Assembly: GCF_001649575.2 (NCBI RefSeq)
Contig: NC_051434.1
Location: 19,287,950-19,351,949 of the forward strand
Length of the DNA: 64,000 nucleotides
Direction of reading: 5' to 3'
From: Kryptolebias marmoratus
Taxonomy: Eukaryota; Chordata; Actinopteri; Cyprinodontiformes; Rivulidae
Shown: in pieces, positions 1 through 12,131 of the stretch
Numbering within the stretch: the stretch's first letter is position 1
Layout of the letters: every line of letters begins with the position of its first letter
Position numbers and translations under genes: made by a program
Notes under the pieces: model-generated
Databases searched by the model: none
What the model was told of the DNA's origin: nothing
The model's input: the letters and a program-made list of their open reading frames with translations, nothing else

Positions 1-574
1 AAAAAACTATGAATATTGCTAATGTTTTGCTGTCAGCAGCTGAGCATTCTTCTGAGAGGAGCAGTTGGAGAAGATAAGAGGGACTATTCTGGGTTGATGG
101 TTTTAACTCTGGATTCCTGTCCCTGATGAGATTAGTGGTCAGACAGACATACATGTTAGCCAAGCCAACATTTGGAAAAAAAAACACAGACAAAAAACTA
201 CAGTTAAAGATTATCTGTAATCTTGTTGTCCACAGAATTCTATGCTTCCTTTCTCCTGCTTCACACCAGCTGTGTCCAGTGTCCTTTATGTGTCCGGTGC
301 AGCAGTCGCTGTGTTGTGGTTTTGTGTATATGTATTCACACCACCCTTCTCGTGTGGCGCTTCGCAGCAAATCTCGTACCTCCACAATCTTTTCTCATTG
401 CATTGTCTTATCATAGTGGCCTCTAAAATTAATATAGTTTGAAAAAAAAGAGGAGTGGAAGTTGTGCAACTTTTACTAATACAAAATAGGAGAGAAAAGA
501 TGTGCAAAACTAACCTAAACAGTTGCAGTACATCCAAAATTAGGTTTTTCTTTAAACTCATCTACTTGCAGATT
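1..574. other. AT-rich sequence, nothing recognised
   Basis: Several overlapping open frames of under 100 codons occur on both strands, but none resembles a known protein and none has flanking splice signals. No repeat or structured RNA was recognised. Confidence 0.5.
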
Positions 575-1052
575 TCAGTTCAGTTCAGTTGATTTGTATA
601 GTGACAATTTACAACAAAAGTCATCTGAGGGCACAATACAAAAGAGAAACAAATCATAAATCAAAACAAAACTGATACAGATTTAAATCCAATGACAGTC
701 AATTAATTGAAAGTATAGTACAAAACACCCATACACAGTATATTATGAAATGTAGTGAAAGTTATCAAAGGAGGCCAGCAGATTGAGTAGAACCTTCATT
801 TTGTTGCAATCCCCAATCCTGAGCTGCACGTTGGTGACGGTTGAAAGGAACAATTCCCTTTTAACAGGAAGAAACCTCCAGCAGAACCAGAATCAGAACC
901 AAGCTCAGGACGAGCGGCCATCTGCTTCGCCCGGCTGCAGTGAGAGAGGACAGGAAAGAGACACAGACAAACACAGAATGACTGGTCCAGGTGGAGTTTC
1001 TACTAGAAGAAAGACAAAGAAAAACATATTAATGATAGAAATAAATACATAA
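575..1052 (-). mobile_element. LINE 3' end (L2/CR1-type family), 5' truncated
   Basis: Read on the minus strand, this is the 3' untranslated end of a non-LTR retrotransposon. It has a segment around 845-945 that reads as gcagatggccgctcgtcctgagc with gaggtttcttcct nearby, and it ends at 575-625 in a gccctcagatgacttttgttg-like block with a short TTCAGT-type tail. The same family lies in plus orientation at 34880-35180, where it is attached to endonuclease remnants, so the assignment rests on a second copy in the window. No protein-coding part remains. The clade (L2 or CR1 group) is inferred from that second copy. Confidence 0.75.
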
Positions 1053-1914
1053 TGTATGTATCCTTTTTATTACCACATACAGAAAAGACCTGGGTAGGAT
1101 ATGAGACAAAAGGATTTGTCACGTTCACATTGCCATGAATAAATTGGAATTGGGTCGCATTTGCCTGCAGTGTGAATGTAGCCTAAGAGCCTTCATCAGT
1201 TGGAATGTGGAAGATGATCTTTACCAACTCTACAGAAATGTCATCATATCTGCATGAGCTCATCTTAGATGGAAAGAGACAGAGCGCATGGTTTTTGATC
1301 ATCATTCTTTGTTTGCAGCACATGAAACAAAGCAAGTTATTGCTGAGCAAGTAAAAATGATCGAGTTTAGCAGATGTGAATGAGAAGCAGCAGCACTTTG
1401 CAGTAGCCATGCTTGCTTGAGTTAACTGTTCGGAAAGCTTACCTGATACATTCACACTTAGTCTGATTTGGGACTCTTTTTCCAGAGATGTTACTGGCTG
1501 GAAAATCTCTGCAAGAAGTCTGCAGTGAAGAATTAGCATTCTCAGAAGTCACTGCTATGTATTATCTCTAGAGAATTTGGGGGCTGCAGTGCCTGTGTGA
1601 TAACAGCTAAAGACTTTCTGGCTGTTCCCAAGTCCTAACAAGTAAAGCAGAGTTATGATGAATGTCTGGGCTTGTCCTAGTACTTACAAATACTATATTA
1701 TGTATTCAAAAGAACAATATTTGATAAAAATATTTCCATAAAAACAAAAAATTGTAAAAGACAAAGAAAGATTCCTCATCATCCTATATTTTAAGCTTTT
1801 ATTTGAAATATTTTTCGGGAAACCAATGCATGAGCATTGAAGCACCATTAAAATGATTTGCAAACAATTTTTCCATTCATGCCACAATTTTTAAATCTCA
1901 GCTCCTCAAACCCA
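1053..1914. other. unique-looking AT-rich sequence
   Basis: A 118-codon minus-strand frame (1183-1539) is open, but its translation is low in structure and matches no family I know. Nothing else recognised. Confidence 0.4.
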
Positions 1915-2940
1915 GGTTAAAAGAAAAACACATCAAAACATGCGGCTATGTCGGGAATAGTGTGCTATGACTTTTGTTAGCAGTACTGTGAGAGTGAAAT
2001 GTGCACAAATATTTTTACACACACAATAGATTTTTGCAAAATGAGTAAGAAAACTCAGCCCCTTTTTGAGCTCTACAGACTTCACAGTAGAAACATCAGT
2101 CAAGGTTTAAATGGGTCACAAGATTTGGACTTTACTTGACTGAACTTACTTTTTTATATCTTTAACAGTTTTTTTTTAATGCAAGCACAGTTAAAGTGTT
2201 AAGACTTTTTGAGATTTCACCACAGAGAATTCAACTTAAAATGTGATGTCACACATTCTAACTTTGAAGGTGTAAAATTTTTTTGCAAAATCTTTTTGCT
2301 TTTATTCTCGCAAACATTAAACGTTTTAAAGTATTTGTATTCAAGCATAGGCATTTTTGCTTCTTTCACCCAGTGCTATAAGACTAATATCTCAAATTCT
2401 CCAGACTGCAGAGTGCACACATCTAAACTCTCATTGACTCCCATTGTATCTGAGCTCAGAATTTACTCTTCAAAACTAGAAGTAAGACATATTTCTACTT
2501 TGCCATGTCACCTACATAAAACACTGTAGACATAAAATTTGACACGTGACAACACATCTGCCACCTTCAGTTCAGGAAGGTGGTTTACTTGAGGCCTGCT
2601 TTCTAGTTCGCCTTTCAGTCTGCCTCATTAATTTCGAGGCACAAGACACAAGTGTGCTGTTACCATAGTGACCGAAATGAGCCACTAGCAGCAGCTTTAA
2701 CATTTCTTTTGAAAACTTGGTTCTCTTCACACCATGGTTCATAAATCAAAACTGTGTCATTTTCAATTATTACAAAATAAGTCCAAAATAACTACTAGAA
2801 TTTGTCGAAGAAAGTTGGTGAATGCTGGAAATTTGGGCAGCATGGCACATTTCAATATTGTCTCAGAAATTTTCTTGTTTTAGTTGACAGTTTTTCAAGG
2901 TCTATGTCAAGCAAAAGTCTTTTCATGGTTTGTTATCCTG
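1915..2940 (+). repeat. dispersed repeat family A, copy 1
   Basis: The segment shares a chain of landmarks with copies at about 7825, 21985, 24086, 30160, 45880 and 48030. In order these are: acatcaaaacatgc and an atagtgtgctatgac block; a block ending in ctcagccc; gacttta(c/g)atgactgaac; ctcccattgtatctgagctca; cctacataaaacactgtagac; a gt(g/t)accatggtgac block followed by agcagctttaa; and a cccaaatt block near the end. I know of no protein or terminal repeats in it. The polarity given is arbitrary. Its class is unknown to me. Confidence 0.65.
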
Positions 2941-5215
2941 TAATTTAATCTACTCATATGAAAATGGATCTGACAGTGCACATCGTAACCACACACTGTA
3001 AATAATTCCTACAACATATGCCCTATTCAAAGCTAAACTATGGGTCTACTGACTCCAAAATGTGGGTCTAAATGAAGAAAGTCGGGTTATTCTCTGGGCC
3101 ACAGTAGTGGTGTAATGGATACTGACAGGATAGTCTAGCAATACTGCAGGGAACACGTTTGATGGAGACTCATTAATTATCCTCAAACAGAGCAGCCATT
3201 CACAGACTTCAAGATGGTCTGCCCATCAACTGTCTGGCTAAGGTTAGAATTATTTAGCTCCCCTAACATCCTGGAAATGCAAGTGTTCTCATCAGACAGA
3301 GAATAGCAGCCAGTGTCAGCCGCTGACAGGACTCTTTTGTCAACACGGTGAAAGAATTGTACAACACCATAAAAGTATGGTAATACACTGTGTCAACGAA
3401 AGAGAAGTCTGACAGCTATACATGAACTCTCTAATTTAATTTCAAATGGAGCTGACAAATAAAAGACTAATGTGCCAAAAGAAATAAAAAGATAAAACAA
3501 CTATGAGTATTCATGTAAAAGAGGAGGTACTAACTTAGTATATGTAAAACTTTTCCCACTATATATTGCATGTTTTTCCCAATTTACCAACAATGGAATC
3601 ATGATGAGCTGCCTATGACAAAAACAAGGTTATAGAGCGGTTATCTTTTAGTTAAAAAACAGTGTTTCAAACTTGCAGTACACTTGTGTCCTTCAGCAAG
3701 ACGATGCAGACTCACTCCATTGTCCTTGATGTGCCCATTGGTATAAGAGTGAGAATTTCAAAAACTGTCCCATATGGAGAATGCAAATATACAATAGAAA
3801 GCACTGTAAGTGAGGATCAGGTCTAAGAAGTGATGATATATTTTAAAGTAGGACAATTCAGTTTGATTTGAAACAGTCTAACAAAGTTTTTAACATTTGG
3901 TAAACAGTACAAATCAGTTCTATTGAAAAACAAAATGTTCTTGCTTTCTTTTTACCTAATTCTTTCAGAAAAGATGCCCTTGTAATCACCATTAGAGTAC
4001 ATATAAACTAGCGACTACTAGGGTCTCCCAGCAACTGGCGATGAACTTGGGTGCAGTTTGTACATATATACACTACTGGCTTGTTCAGGTATTTTGGACT
4101 AGATTTGACCCCTCCCAATGTAAAAATAGAAAAATAACATGAAATAAAATATGTTATACACTCATTCTTAGCTAGGTGAGTCCTTGAGTACCTCTCACAC
4201 CCAGACTTTAAAAACTTGTAGATGTATTTAACAATGTTGATTAGACATTACAGTGTTTAGAAGTATACACTTCATGACCCACTGGACTTTCCATACTTCC
4301 ACCTTTCGCTCATCCTCTTTTGCACTCCACTGCTGTGAAACAAAACGGCAGATCTTTAACTGAACAAGTCATTCTTGCTTTGCTTTGCTGTAAAGTACTT
4401 TAGATAGCATCTTCCTCTTTTCCTTTTCTGTTAAGGCTGTTGACNCCCCCCCCCCCCCCCCACAGAAAAACAGAAGAAAAACAAAAACAAAACCATCTAC
4501 AAAACCTTTTCTAGATAAGCGTGTGCAGTGTGTATTTTTTGTCTAATTGCATGCACTAGACCCTTGTTAAATTAAATATTTGTCTTGTAAAAAGTAATTT
4601 TGCCCCTGAAGGAAGAGCCTGGGGTCTTGATCATGTTAGGTTTTGTGTTAAAATAAACCAAAAAGAAAGAGAAAAATGGAAATTAAGTATGGATGAAACA
4701 ATTTTACTGAACAGACGCATCAGTTTAGAATAACTTTTCAAACTTACTGCATACAGATATCTTTTAGTGTCATGACTTAGTTTCTAAATAAAATCAATCC
4801 CTGAAGTGTTTGCCTCTAACCTGTGATTTATTCATACGAAATGCTCAACACTTTATCATTTCAGAGGCTTGATGCAGTGCTCCATTTGTTTATCAAAAGC
4901 TGATAGAAAAGGCGTAATTCATCCTGGAATGAAGCTGCTCATTGCAGTCAGTGAACATGAAAATTGGATTCAGGTAGATAAGTCAATCTGTAGGTCGGAT
5001 CCTTTTACTGTTGACCTGAAAGAGTGAGAATGTGGAGGCAAAAAGAAAATGCTGCTCTAGGATTTCAGTATCATATCAACTCATAAATGTTTATTTATTT
5101 CACTTCAAAAAAAATAAATAATTTTTTCTTTTGTTTGTTTTCATGTACTTTGTACTGACAATCCTTACATACCTATCAACTTAGGTATTTCTAAGTAAAG
5201 GTATAGCGTTTCTTC
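2941..5215. other. featureless AT-rich sequence with a poly-C run
   Basis: A run of 16 C follows an N at 4445 (4446-4461), a likely sequencing-difficult homopolymer. No coding region, transposon end or RNA gene was recognised in the rest. Confidence 0.45.
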
Positions 5216-5340
5216 AAGGAATACATATTCCCCACCACAGAGTCATATCTGTCTTGGTCAAACCTTGAAAATGACGTTTTGCACCGATTTTTATTTTGCT
5301 AACAGACAGAGTTGACTTCAAAGTTAGGGGCAAAATTTTT
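5216..5340 (+). repeat. fragment of dispersed repeat family C
   Basis: The string from caaaccttgaaaatgac to the tttgctaacagacag motif matches landmarks of the longer family C units at 40935-41345. Only about 100 bp are retained. Confidence 0.45.
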
Positions 5341-5514
5341 CATTTTCTAAGTTTGCTCTTTAGGTGTGATTCTCGGTCACCATCCACTTGCTGTATTGCC
5401 TGAGCCATGAGTACTAAACAATCTTTTTATTTCCAGTTGCTGAAAAAGCCCAGCTTGCTCTGCATTGTTTCAGGCTGCCAGTAAGTGGAGTGGTAAATGG
5501 TCCACAACTTATGT

Positions 5515-5790
5515 AGCACCTTTTTAACCTCACCAGGTTCTGCAAAGTGCTTAAAGAGTTTCCCATTTACACACACACTTACACAGTGCTTTTATTTATA
5601 TATTTTTACACACTAAATACAGCACTTACATATATTCTCACTCATACACCAATAAGAACATCAGTGGGCAGTAGGGGTACTGTGTCTTTCCCAAGGATAA
5701 TTTGGCACCCTGCAGGGACTGGGGCCCAAACCCCTAACCCTCCAATCAAAGTACAACTACCCTACCCACCCCACTCGTGCTAGCTACGAG
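5515..5790 (-). repeat. degenerate SINE-like interspersed repeat
   Basis: On the plus strand the order is gtgcttaaagag, a run of cattcacac-type sequence, a (gta)ctgtgtctttcccaagga block, then caaacccctaaccctcc. This is the layout of a widespread fish repeat in which 'cttgcccaaggacac' precedes a tRNA-like head in reverse orientation. Divergence is high, so the family name is left open. Confidence 0.45.
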
Positions 5791-6785
5791 TGACCACATC
5801 AGCAGTGACTGCAACCAGCCCAGTGTGAAAGGCTTCAGTTTCTTTACCTTGTAGAGTTTAGGCATAGAGAGAAAATGAACAAACACATGTAACGGTATAA
5901 CAAACGTTAATTTTTATTTTCAGAGTCTAGGTTCATGAGGGCTTTTTTTTCTATATGCATATGGTGCAGGCTTTTAATCAAGACTGATTCCCGTACCTGC
6001 CCCTGCTGCTCCTTTGTCCCGCCTACCAGCATGCATGAATTGGCCAGTGCCCCAGTCCTGCCCTCTAATCAAGCAGTAGCAATTACCTCCACTTGCAGCT
6101 ATGAAAGTGCACCTCAGTCGGTTGGTTCGGGTGGTCTTGTGCACATCTCACCCTTGTGTATTTTGCTGACTTCACAAGTTTATTAGTAGTTTAGACTGTC
6201 CTCTACCCTCATCCAGAACCCTTCTGTATTTGTTCTGTGTTTGTTTCCTCATTATTGTAGCTGGGGGTTATAAGTACATTGTTTCTAGATAAACTACAAA
6301 AATAAAAAAGGACATTTTGAAACAGTTTGAGGCATGGTTTATGCCTCCACCCCTTCACAATAAGAGTCTCAAACATACACTTGAATCCTATGTAAAGCTC
6401 CAGACAAAAGTTACGCTGTATGTGCTACAAGAATTTCCTTATTAGTGTTTTTTCATTCCAATTTTAATCTCTAAATAGCAATTTCATTTTTATCATCACT
6501 AGTTTATTCTTCAAATAGTATTTGTGTGAATGATGAGTCAACTTTCACACAGATGTAACCTTATTTATAGTCTATTCTGTACATTTTTTGCAATCAAACT
6601 ACTTCCACATTTTTTGCTATTTAACCATTACAACCACTCACATTTTTAACGAGATAACATCGAGTTAGCATTGGGTTAGCTTTGAGTTAGCAACGTCAGC
6701 TCTCTCTCCTGCCACCTTTATGTTAATTTGCAGTGTCATGTACTGATGTCATGACAATGATCTGGGGGTAATCAGTTTTCTTTTT
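5791..6785. other. no gene or repeat recognised
   Basis: The sequence is AT-rich and includes short TTAGC-containing words near 6660-6690. No coding evidence. Confidence 0.4.
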
Positions 6786-6930
6786 CTTTTTTCTTTTTCA
6801 CCATTCCACATTCAGTCATTATGCTCTTCGTTTTGTTGACAATGATGATCCTTGTGATAATCAGATTCCGAATCTGAGGAGTTCTCATCAGATTCCGGAA
6901 ATCCAGCCGACAGTTCGGGTTCATACTAGT
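6785..6930 (-). pseudogene. short acidic Ser/Asp/Glu-rich open segment
   Basis: On the minus strand a frame of about 42 codons, without a start codon and closed by a stop at about 6817, is rich in E, S and D and carries the motif SDENSSDSESD. Acidic serine-rich stretches like this occur at the N-terminus of piggyBac-type transposases and of many nuclear proteins. No conserved catalytic domain follows, so it is at most a fragment. The link to piggyBac is only a suggestion. Confidence 0.2.
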
Positions 6931-7139
6931 ATGGTTGTATATTCTTTACTCCTGTGAAGTCTTCTTGTATTTATTCGAATTCAGAAAAAGGACTTTTCTT
7001 CAATTTTCATTAATAAACAATGGGACAATAAATCACATTACTGGTTCTTCAGCATTCCGTTGGAGCCAGCCGGGGCACAGTGCACGTCATGAACGCAGGA
7101 GGGCAACTTTGCCCCACAAATCACCCACTTAACGCTAAA

Positions 7140-7820
7140 AACAAGTTATTTAAGTTTTTAGTCAGAGAAATGGGTCCCTGGAATGTTTTGTGGAAGTGTT
7201 TAACTAAATGACATTCCTGCAATGTCAATATTTCCAGATATGATTTCTGTTCTTCTTTAAGGGGAATGTAAACATTAAATCTTAGACTTGTACCTGTGTC
7301 TCATCAGACACTTTCACCTCAATCAAACCTCAGTCTGCTACTGAAGAAAAGATTTAGTGTATATTTCTTCTACTTTATCAACAAAAAATTATCCACAGCT
7401 AAAATAATAAATCTAAATCTAAAAAAAAAATTAAATTAATTAAAAAATTAAATTCAGTTTTAGGTATATAGCACCAGTTCACATGTACAGCCCCTGAACA
7501 TAAACTAGAAGCACTAGGAGAGAGCAAATCTCCACCAAGACCAGAAGGTCATTAAAAAATGTAGGCTCTGGTAAGTGATCTGGATCACCACCCAAATTGA
7601 ATCACTTTTTCTGTTTTGTCTGAAAATTTTATCAAAATCTGTTTATTACTTTTTAGGTTATATATCTTGCTAAGAGACAGACAAACAAACCAACCAACCA
7701 ACACTACCAAAAACATAGCCTAGAAGAGGCAAATATGGTTAAATTCATATCCTACATAGTATTTAACTTGTATTTTCTACGTAAATCATCACACATCGAA
7801 ACTATCAACTACAACGACTG
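7140..7820. other. AT-rich sequence with small simple repeats
   Basis: A-rich and TTAA-rich runs (7420-7455) and a short (CCAA)n tract near 7688-7700 are visible. The part around 7555-7700 resembles a reversed, decayed family B or C fragment (gatctggatcaccaccc, then ttgctaagagacagac). Confidence 0.35.
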
Positions 7821-7824
7821 TATT

Positions 7825-8470
7825 TAAGCTCAGCATTTTTGTTCAAGACTGAAGTAAAGGAACTTTTTAACTTGCCTTATATCCTACATAAATCATTGTA
7901 GATACATACAAATTGATGTGTGTGATGTACAGATGCTTTTGCCACTTACAGATCAGGATTTTTTTCAGTTCAACTTATATATTTTTTAACACCGTGTCTG
8001 TTTATCACAGGTTTAGTTTCTACTCTGCATTTTTATCTGCCTGCTTTTTTTCAACCCTCCCGCGGCCTTCAGGTCAAATTGACCCGGAGTTTAAAGGGCT
8101 TCTCCTTCCTCTCTTTAGTTATGAGGGCTTCAGGAGGGTTAAGAGTGCTGTCAAAGAGAGAGGCTCAAGCCTGGGGTTGCCATGGTGACCCTAATGAGCC
8201 TATGGCAGCAGCTTGACAACTTTTTGATCTTGGTCCTCTTTCACTTCCTATACAGTTTATACATAAAAATGTCTGCTTTCTTTTTTACTTAGATTATTTG
8301 AAACGTAAATCCCAAATTACTATTGGCCTTTAGGGAAGAACGTTCATGTATGTGGATGTTTTTGGTAGTATCTGCATTGACCCCATTCCAAAACTTTTCA
8401 GAAAATTGTCTAGTTTAATGTATACAGTATTGTGATGGCTGCAGTTACAGCCACACAAATGTGGTAACAT
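7825..8470 (+). repeat. dispersed repeat family A, copy 2 (3' part)
   Basis: This copy starts at the aagctcagcattttt landmark and runs through atcctacataaatcattgtag, ggttgccatggtgacc and taaatcccaaattactattgg, in the same order as copies 1 and 3. It is interrupted at 8050-8142 by a small MITE. Confidence 0.6.
8050..8142. mobile_element. TTAA-targeted MITE (piggyBac-like)
   Basis: The element runs from TTCAACCCTCC to GGAGGGTTAA and contains caggtcaaattgacccgg, itself a near-palindrome. The inverted ends (AACCCTCC/GGAGGGTT) and a TTAA-like duplication (TTCA on the left, TTAA on the right) are as expected for piggyBac-type insertions. Related family A copies at about 23090 and 48352 read straight through at 'attaaga(a/g)tgct' without the element, which supports a real insertion. 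Confidence 0.6.
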
Positions 8471-8645
8471 TCACTCGCACGACATACAATAGGTCACCTC
8501 ATTTATATTTGGGTTTCTTTAAGTCTAGGGATTTAATTTACAGAATAACTGGTTTTGTTTAGTAGGCACCACATCGCCCTGTATTCTAGAATAAGTGCGC
8601 ACATTTTAGTTTACATTGTTATGTTCTGCTTAATTTAACCTTTGT

Positions 8646-9064
8646 TTGTTTTTTGAGTTTCTTCAGTGCTGGCTGCTCCAATCCTTCAGGAGAACAGAGA
8701 GGTGGAGAAGGAGTGGAGCAAGCCGGCTGAGACTGCAAATTGGTTCATACCACTACTCTTCATCCAGAGGGGGGGAATGGGATTTTGCTATGTTGGTTTC
8801 AGTTAGGTTTTTGTGTGTTTTCCCCTTTGTGTCTTGTATGTGGCCTGATCAGCCAGTATTTAAGTTTCCCCTTTGTCTCACTTAGGAGGTCTGTTTGTTT
8901 TAGTTAGTCTGAGTTGATGTCTGTTACTTTGACCCTTTTTATGGGCCCAATTTTTGTCATTTATTCCATTATTTACCCAAGTTTGGTGTTGGGTTAAATA
9001 AAGAAACAATCATTTTAACTTTAAACTTGTGCCTGGCTGTCCCTTAACTGCTCGGTCCATCACA
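8646..9064 (+). mobile_element. LTR-like end with polypurine tract
   Basis: A purine run (8767-8777, agaggggggga-type) precedes a TG dinucleotide at 8778, the arrangement expected at the start of a 3' LTR. Downstream are a TATA-like tatttaa (near 8860), an AATAAA (near 8999) and a terminal tccatcaca ending at 9064. The 130 bp before the purine tract are open in one frame but not recognisable. No 5' LTR or duplication was found, so the element is 5' truncated or the call is wrong. Confidence 0.4.
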
Positions 9065-9118
9065 AGTATATTACCAAATTTTTTTTGCTTGCCTCCTTTC
9101 ACACATATATGAACTTGA

Positions 9119-9345
9119 GTGACATCCCATTCTTAATCCATAGGGTTTAATATGATGTTAGCCCACCCCTTTTCAGCTATAACAGCTTCAACTCTTCTGG
9201 GAAGGCTTCCCACAGGTTTAGGAGTGTTTATGGGGATTTTTGACAATTCTTCCAGAAGTGTATTTCCCAATCTGTCTTTTTCAGTGATTGTTGGCCACGT
9301 GTTTGCAGTTGGCTTGATAATCAGTTCACACTACATGATTGCATC
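9119..9345. repeat. teleost DNA-transposon-like interspersed repeat
   Basis: The run from ccatagggtttaatatgatg through cagctataacagcttcaac, tcttctgggaaggct and attcttccagaag is a phrase I know as a common fish interspersed repeat. I cannot name the superfamily with certainty, and no terminal repeats are clear. Confidence 0.5.
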
Positions 9346-9480
9346 CAGGTAAGGGAGAATTCTGTCAGTCCTTCTTGCTGTCAGGTACTTAAAGAAAACA
9401 GGAAAATACCCTAGAGGTGAACTTAGCCAGTTTCTTATCACTGAAGTGACTGCAGTGATGCAGTGATAAGATGATGGTCA

Positions 9481-9850
9481 GCCTGGTGTTAAATAGTAGC
9501 AGAGTGAGAATAATAGGACACAGGTGCAGCAGCTGGAGGCAGAAATGACATCCTGTACCATAGCTCCACCCACAGGAAAGGTAAGGGAAAATGGCTCCAA
9601 AGCAAGAATCTTCACAAAGTGGGCGGGACTTAAAACATACTGGACTCAGCCTATAAAGAAGCTGGTCTTGTTCCAGCTTCAGCTACCTCGTTCTAGTCAG
9701 ATGTCTACATAGAAGTACACATCAACACAGTTCTGACCATAGATTGTATATATATATATAATGTGTTGATGTCATGCTGCATTCATTAAAAATAATGTAG
9801 CACTGACTATAACTTGTCAAGTGTTTGTGTTTTTGTGAGGTACTACAGTT
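9481..9850 (+). mobile_element. possible LTR or promoter-bearing repeat
   Basis: A GC-box-like gtgggcgggac (about 9620), a TATA-like cctataaagaag (about 9651) and an attaaaaataa run (about 9786) are spaced as in a short LTR. A (TA)n tract lies at about 9747-9762. Ends and duplications were not found. Confidence 0.25.
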
Positions 9851-10640
9851 TTACATCTTAAAATTTAATATTCATCATTTGGTAAGTATGTATCGAAAAA
9901 AGCACAGTCTTTAAGTTGTGCCTGTTGAATTACTATAAAAACACTCCAGCCAGGGCTCCCTTAAAGATGAAGATGGTTTGTCCCAGCAGGGAGGATAGAT
10001 GAGCTTGTTTATCAAAGCTTTGATGCTGGATATTTTGTTATCAGCTCAATGCACTGACACTTTCCTGTTGGTGAAAAGTTGTGAAAGATTTGGCAGCCCC
10101 TTCATTTCCTCTTCACACGGAGCCAACAGCAGCTTTTCTCCTCCCTCCAGTGTGAGCCGTTACTAGGGGCTTTTTTGTTAATGCTGAGAATTAGCGCACA
10201 AAGTGCTCAAAGATAATGACACTATAATACATTTGCTATACAGAAACAAAAGGGACTCAGTCAAGCACAATGTGTTAATAAGACATTGTTTTACAGCTAA
10301 GGCAGTTGTAGATATTTAGTGTTACTTTGTATTTACTATTGGAACTGTATAAGCTCAACTGTTTATATTTTATTGTGTAAATGCTAATTCAACATTCACA
10401 CAACTGTCTTCCTGTTTTTTATGTTTATGTGTTTTTAGCAGTCTAACTGCTTCTGCATACTTTGTGCTATTTTAGCCATTCATACATCAAAATGTTAAGC
10501 TCATATGGGTGATGGGTGACATGACTTTTGGTTTTTGTCATTTTTATACTTTTTAAAATATTTTAGCTATAAATATTTCTCAATTGAAATGCATTGTGAA
10601 ATTGTTCTCTTTGAAATCTACTCTATAGCATATTTCCTAT
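9851..10640. other. nothing recognised
   Basis: AT-rich, no coding or repeat signal I can support. Confidence 0.4.
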
Positions 10641-10795
10641 ATTTTTGCCTTTTTTAAGCTTTTAGCTAGCCTTTTCCCTAATTTTAGTTTTTAGCTAGTG
10701 TTCGATACATTTAGCTTATAGCTAGCCTTTAGCTAGCCATTTGCTACTTTTAGTTTAAGCTACGTTTTTAGTATGTTTAAATTTTAGCTAAGAAG
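10641..10795. repeat. degenerate tandem TTTAGCTAGC-type repeat
   Basis: The words ttagctagcc, ttagcttatagctagcc and ttttagctaag recur about every 15-25 bp. The CTAG-centred words make the tract weakly self-complementary. No coding content. Confidence 0.5.
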
Positions 10796-11230
10796 ACGTC
10801 TGAAGAGGATGCTGGGCGCAACTTCCTTCTTCTGGAAATGTAAACAAAAACGCAGTGGTATCAAATTTTAGCAGTTTTAGGATTTCTGTTTTGTCTGTGG
10901 TACATGTGCCAAACAAACATTTTTCAACGATGGGCTCAGCATGGAAGATGAGACAGACACCCTCCTCTTGACTCCACATCTGACCATGAGCCATTTTTCA
11001 CCGCTAGTGGTAGAAATGTGCATTTATTTTGGTTGTATTTACCCAGAAGGCCCTGTGCTGTAGTCTACTGCCTGCTTTTGGAGCGGTCTCCGATCCGCTT
11101 GCGTTTACATATGCATTCAAACTGTGCCAGAGTTCAATTCAACCGAAATGGCTACAACTTCATTTAAGGGTCTCCCTTTCACGTCTCCCTTTCAGCGCTG
11201 AAAGTGAATAAATGTGTTTTGATTTTAAGA
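10796..11230. repeat. possible MITE-type repeat
   Basis: The phrase ggagcggtctccgatccgc followed by a gtgccagagttcaattcaacc-like block resembles a common fish non-autonomous DNA element. A short inverted pair (ctccctttcagcgctgaaag) sits near 11183-11202. The ends are not defined. Confidence 0.25.
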
Positions 11231-11562
11231 TGGACTCTTGGCTGTTTTTGACTCTCTTCCTCCGTGCATCTTCCTGATCCCGTGTGAGGACGGAGAGCAT
11301 GTGTTTTGAGTATTTTGGGAGTTTGTATCTGTCCGTATCATTAGTTAATTTTCTTTCTACAAACTTAGAAATCCCTGGTTTTCACAATCCTCAAGCCCCA
11401 AGCCTTAACTTGAACCAATTATTCATCTCAGTAAAATATGGCTGTAACTAGATAACTGTGTTTAAATGGTGAAACTAAACTGAGGTCTTTCTTAACTAAA
11501 AGTGATTTACTGTAGACTGCCTTTCACAGGTCTTTATAGAAAGAATTGAGATAGAACAAAAA

Positions 11563-11590
11563 ATAACAAGAAAACACAAATACACATACA
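11563..11590. repeat. 28-bp direct repeat, copy 1
   Basis: It is identical over 28 bp to 12268-12295. The pair flanks the TTAGGG/GT-rich repeat. Confidence 0.8.
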
Positions 11591-11649
11591 CTCACACAAA
11601 AACCTGCTTCTTCACTAAAGGCTACTCCTACTCCTCCTAAAGGCTGATG

Positions 11650-11959
11650 GATGTGTGAGTGTGTGTGTGGCCATGTATTTGATACATTGTGGGGACAATT
11701 TTCCTAACATATACTACCTTGTGAGGACCAACTGCTCCTTGTGGGGACCAACGCCTGGTCCCCACGAGGAGAAATTATGTTTTTGGGTTAGGGGTTAGGT
11801 TTAGGACTAAGGTGTGAAGTGAGTTTAGGTTTGGTTTAGGGTTAGGTATGTACTGGTTAGGGTTAGGGTAAGGGTCAAGGTTAGGCTGTAGTTAGGGTGT
11901 AGAAATGAATGGAAGTCAATGGAAAGTCCCTGCAAAGATAGAGATACATAACATAACAT

Positions 11960-12004
<45 letters not shown>
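11650..12004 (+). repeat. TTAGGG-rich interspersed repeat with (GT)n tract
   Basis: A block with cattgtggggacaa, ttgtggggaccaa and ctggtccccac is followed by degenerate gggttaggg/ggtttagg words (about 11785-11905), then aatggaagtcaatgg and a (TG)n run at about 11962-12003. This is a common fish interspersed repeat. The telomere-like words are too degenerate to be a telomeric array. A decayed partial copy lies at 51040-51135. Confidence 0.65.
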
Positions 12005-12008
<4 letters not shown>

Positions 12009-12131
12009 GATGAGTGTTGGTTGTACCGTAAAAAGGCTTTGAGTGGTCAACAAGTCTAAAAATATCCTTTAGAAATGCAGTTCATTCACCATTTATAATT
12101 CTTCAGCACTTCCATCCAGTTTCTTTACCTG

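Noticed and set aside
8646..8777. Host exon starting after a ttgagtttcttcag acceptor-like tract
   Set aside because: There is no donor site after it, and the sequence leads into a polypurine tract and TG, which fits a retrotransposon internal end better.
11785..11905. Interstitial telomere array
   Set aside because: TTAGGG-like words are degenerate and embedded in a known type of interspersed fish repeat, with a second decayed copy at 51040.
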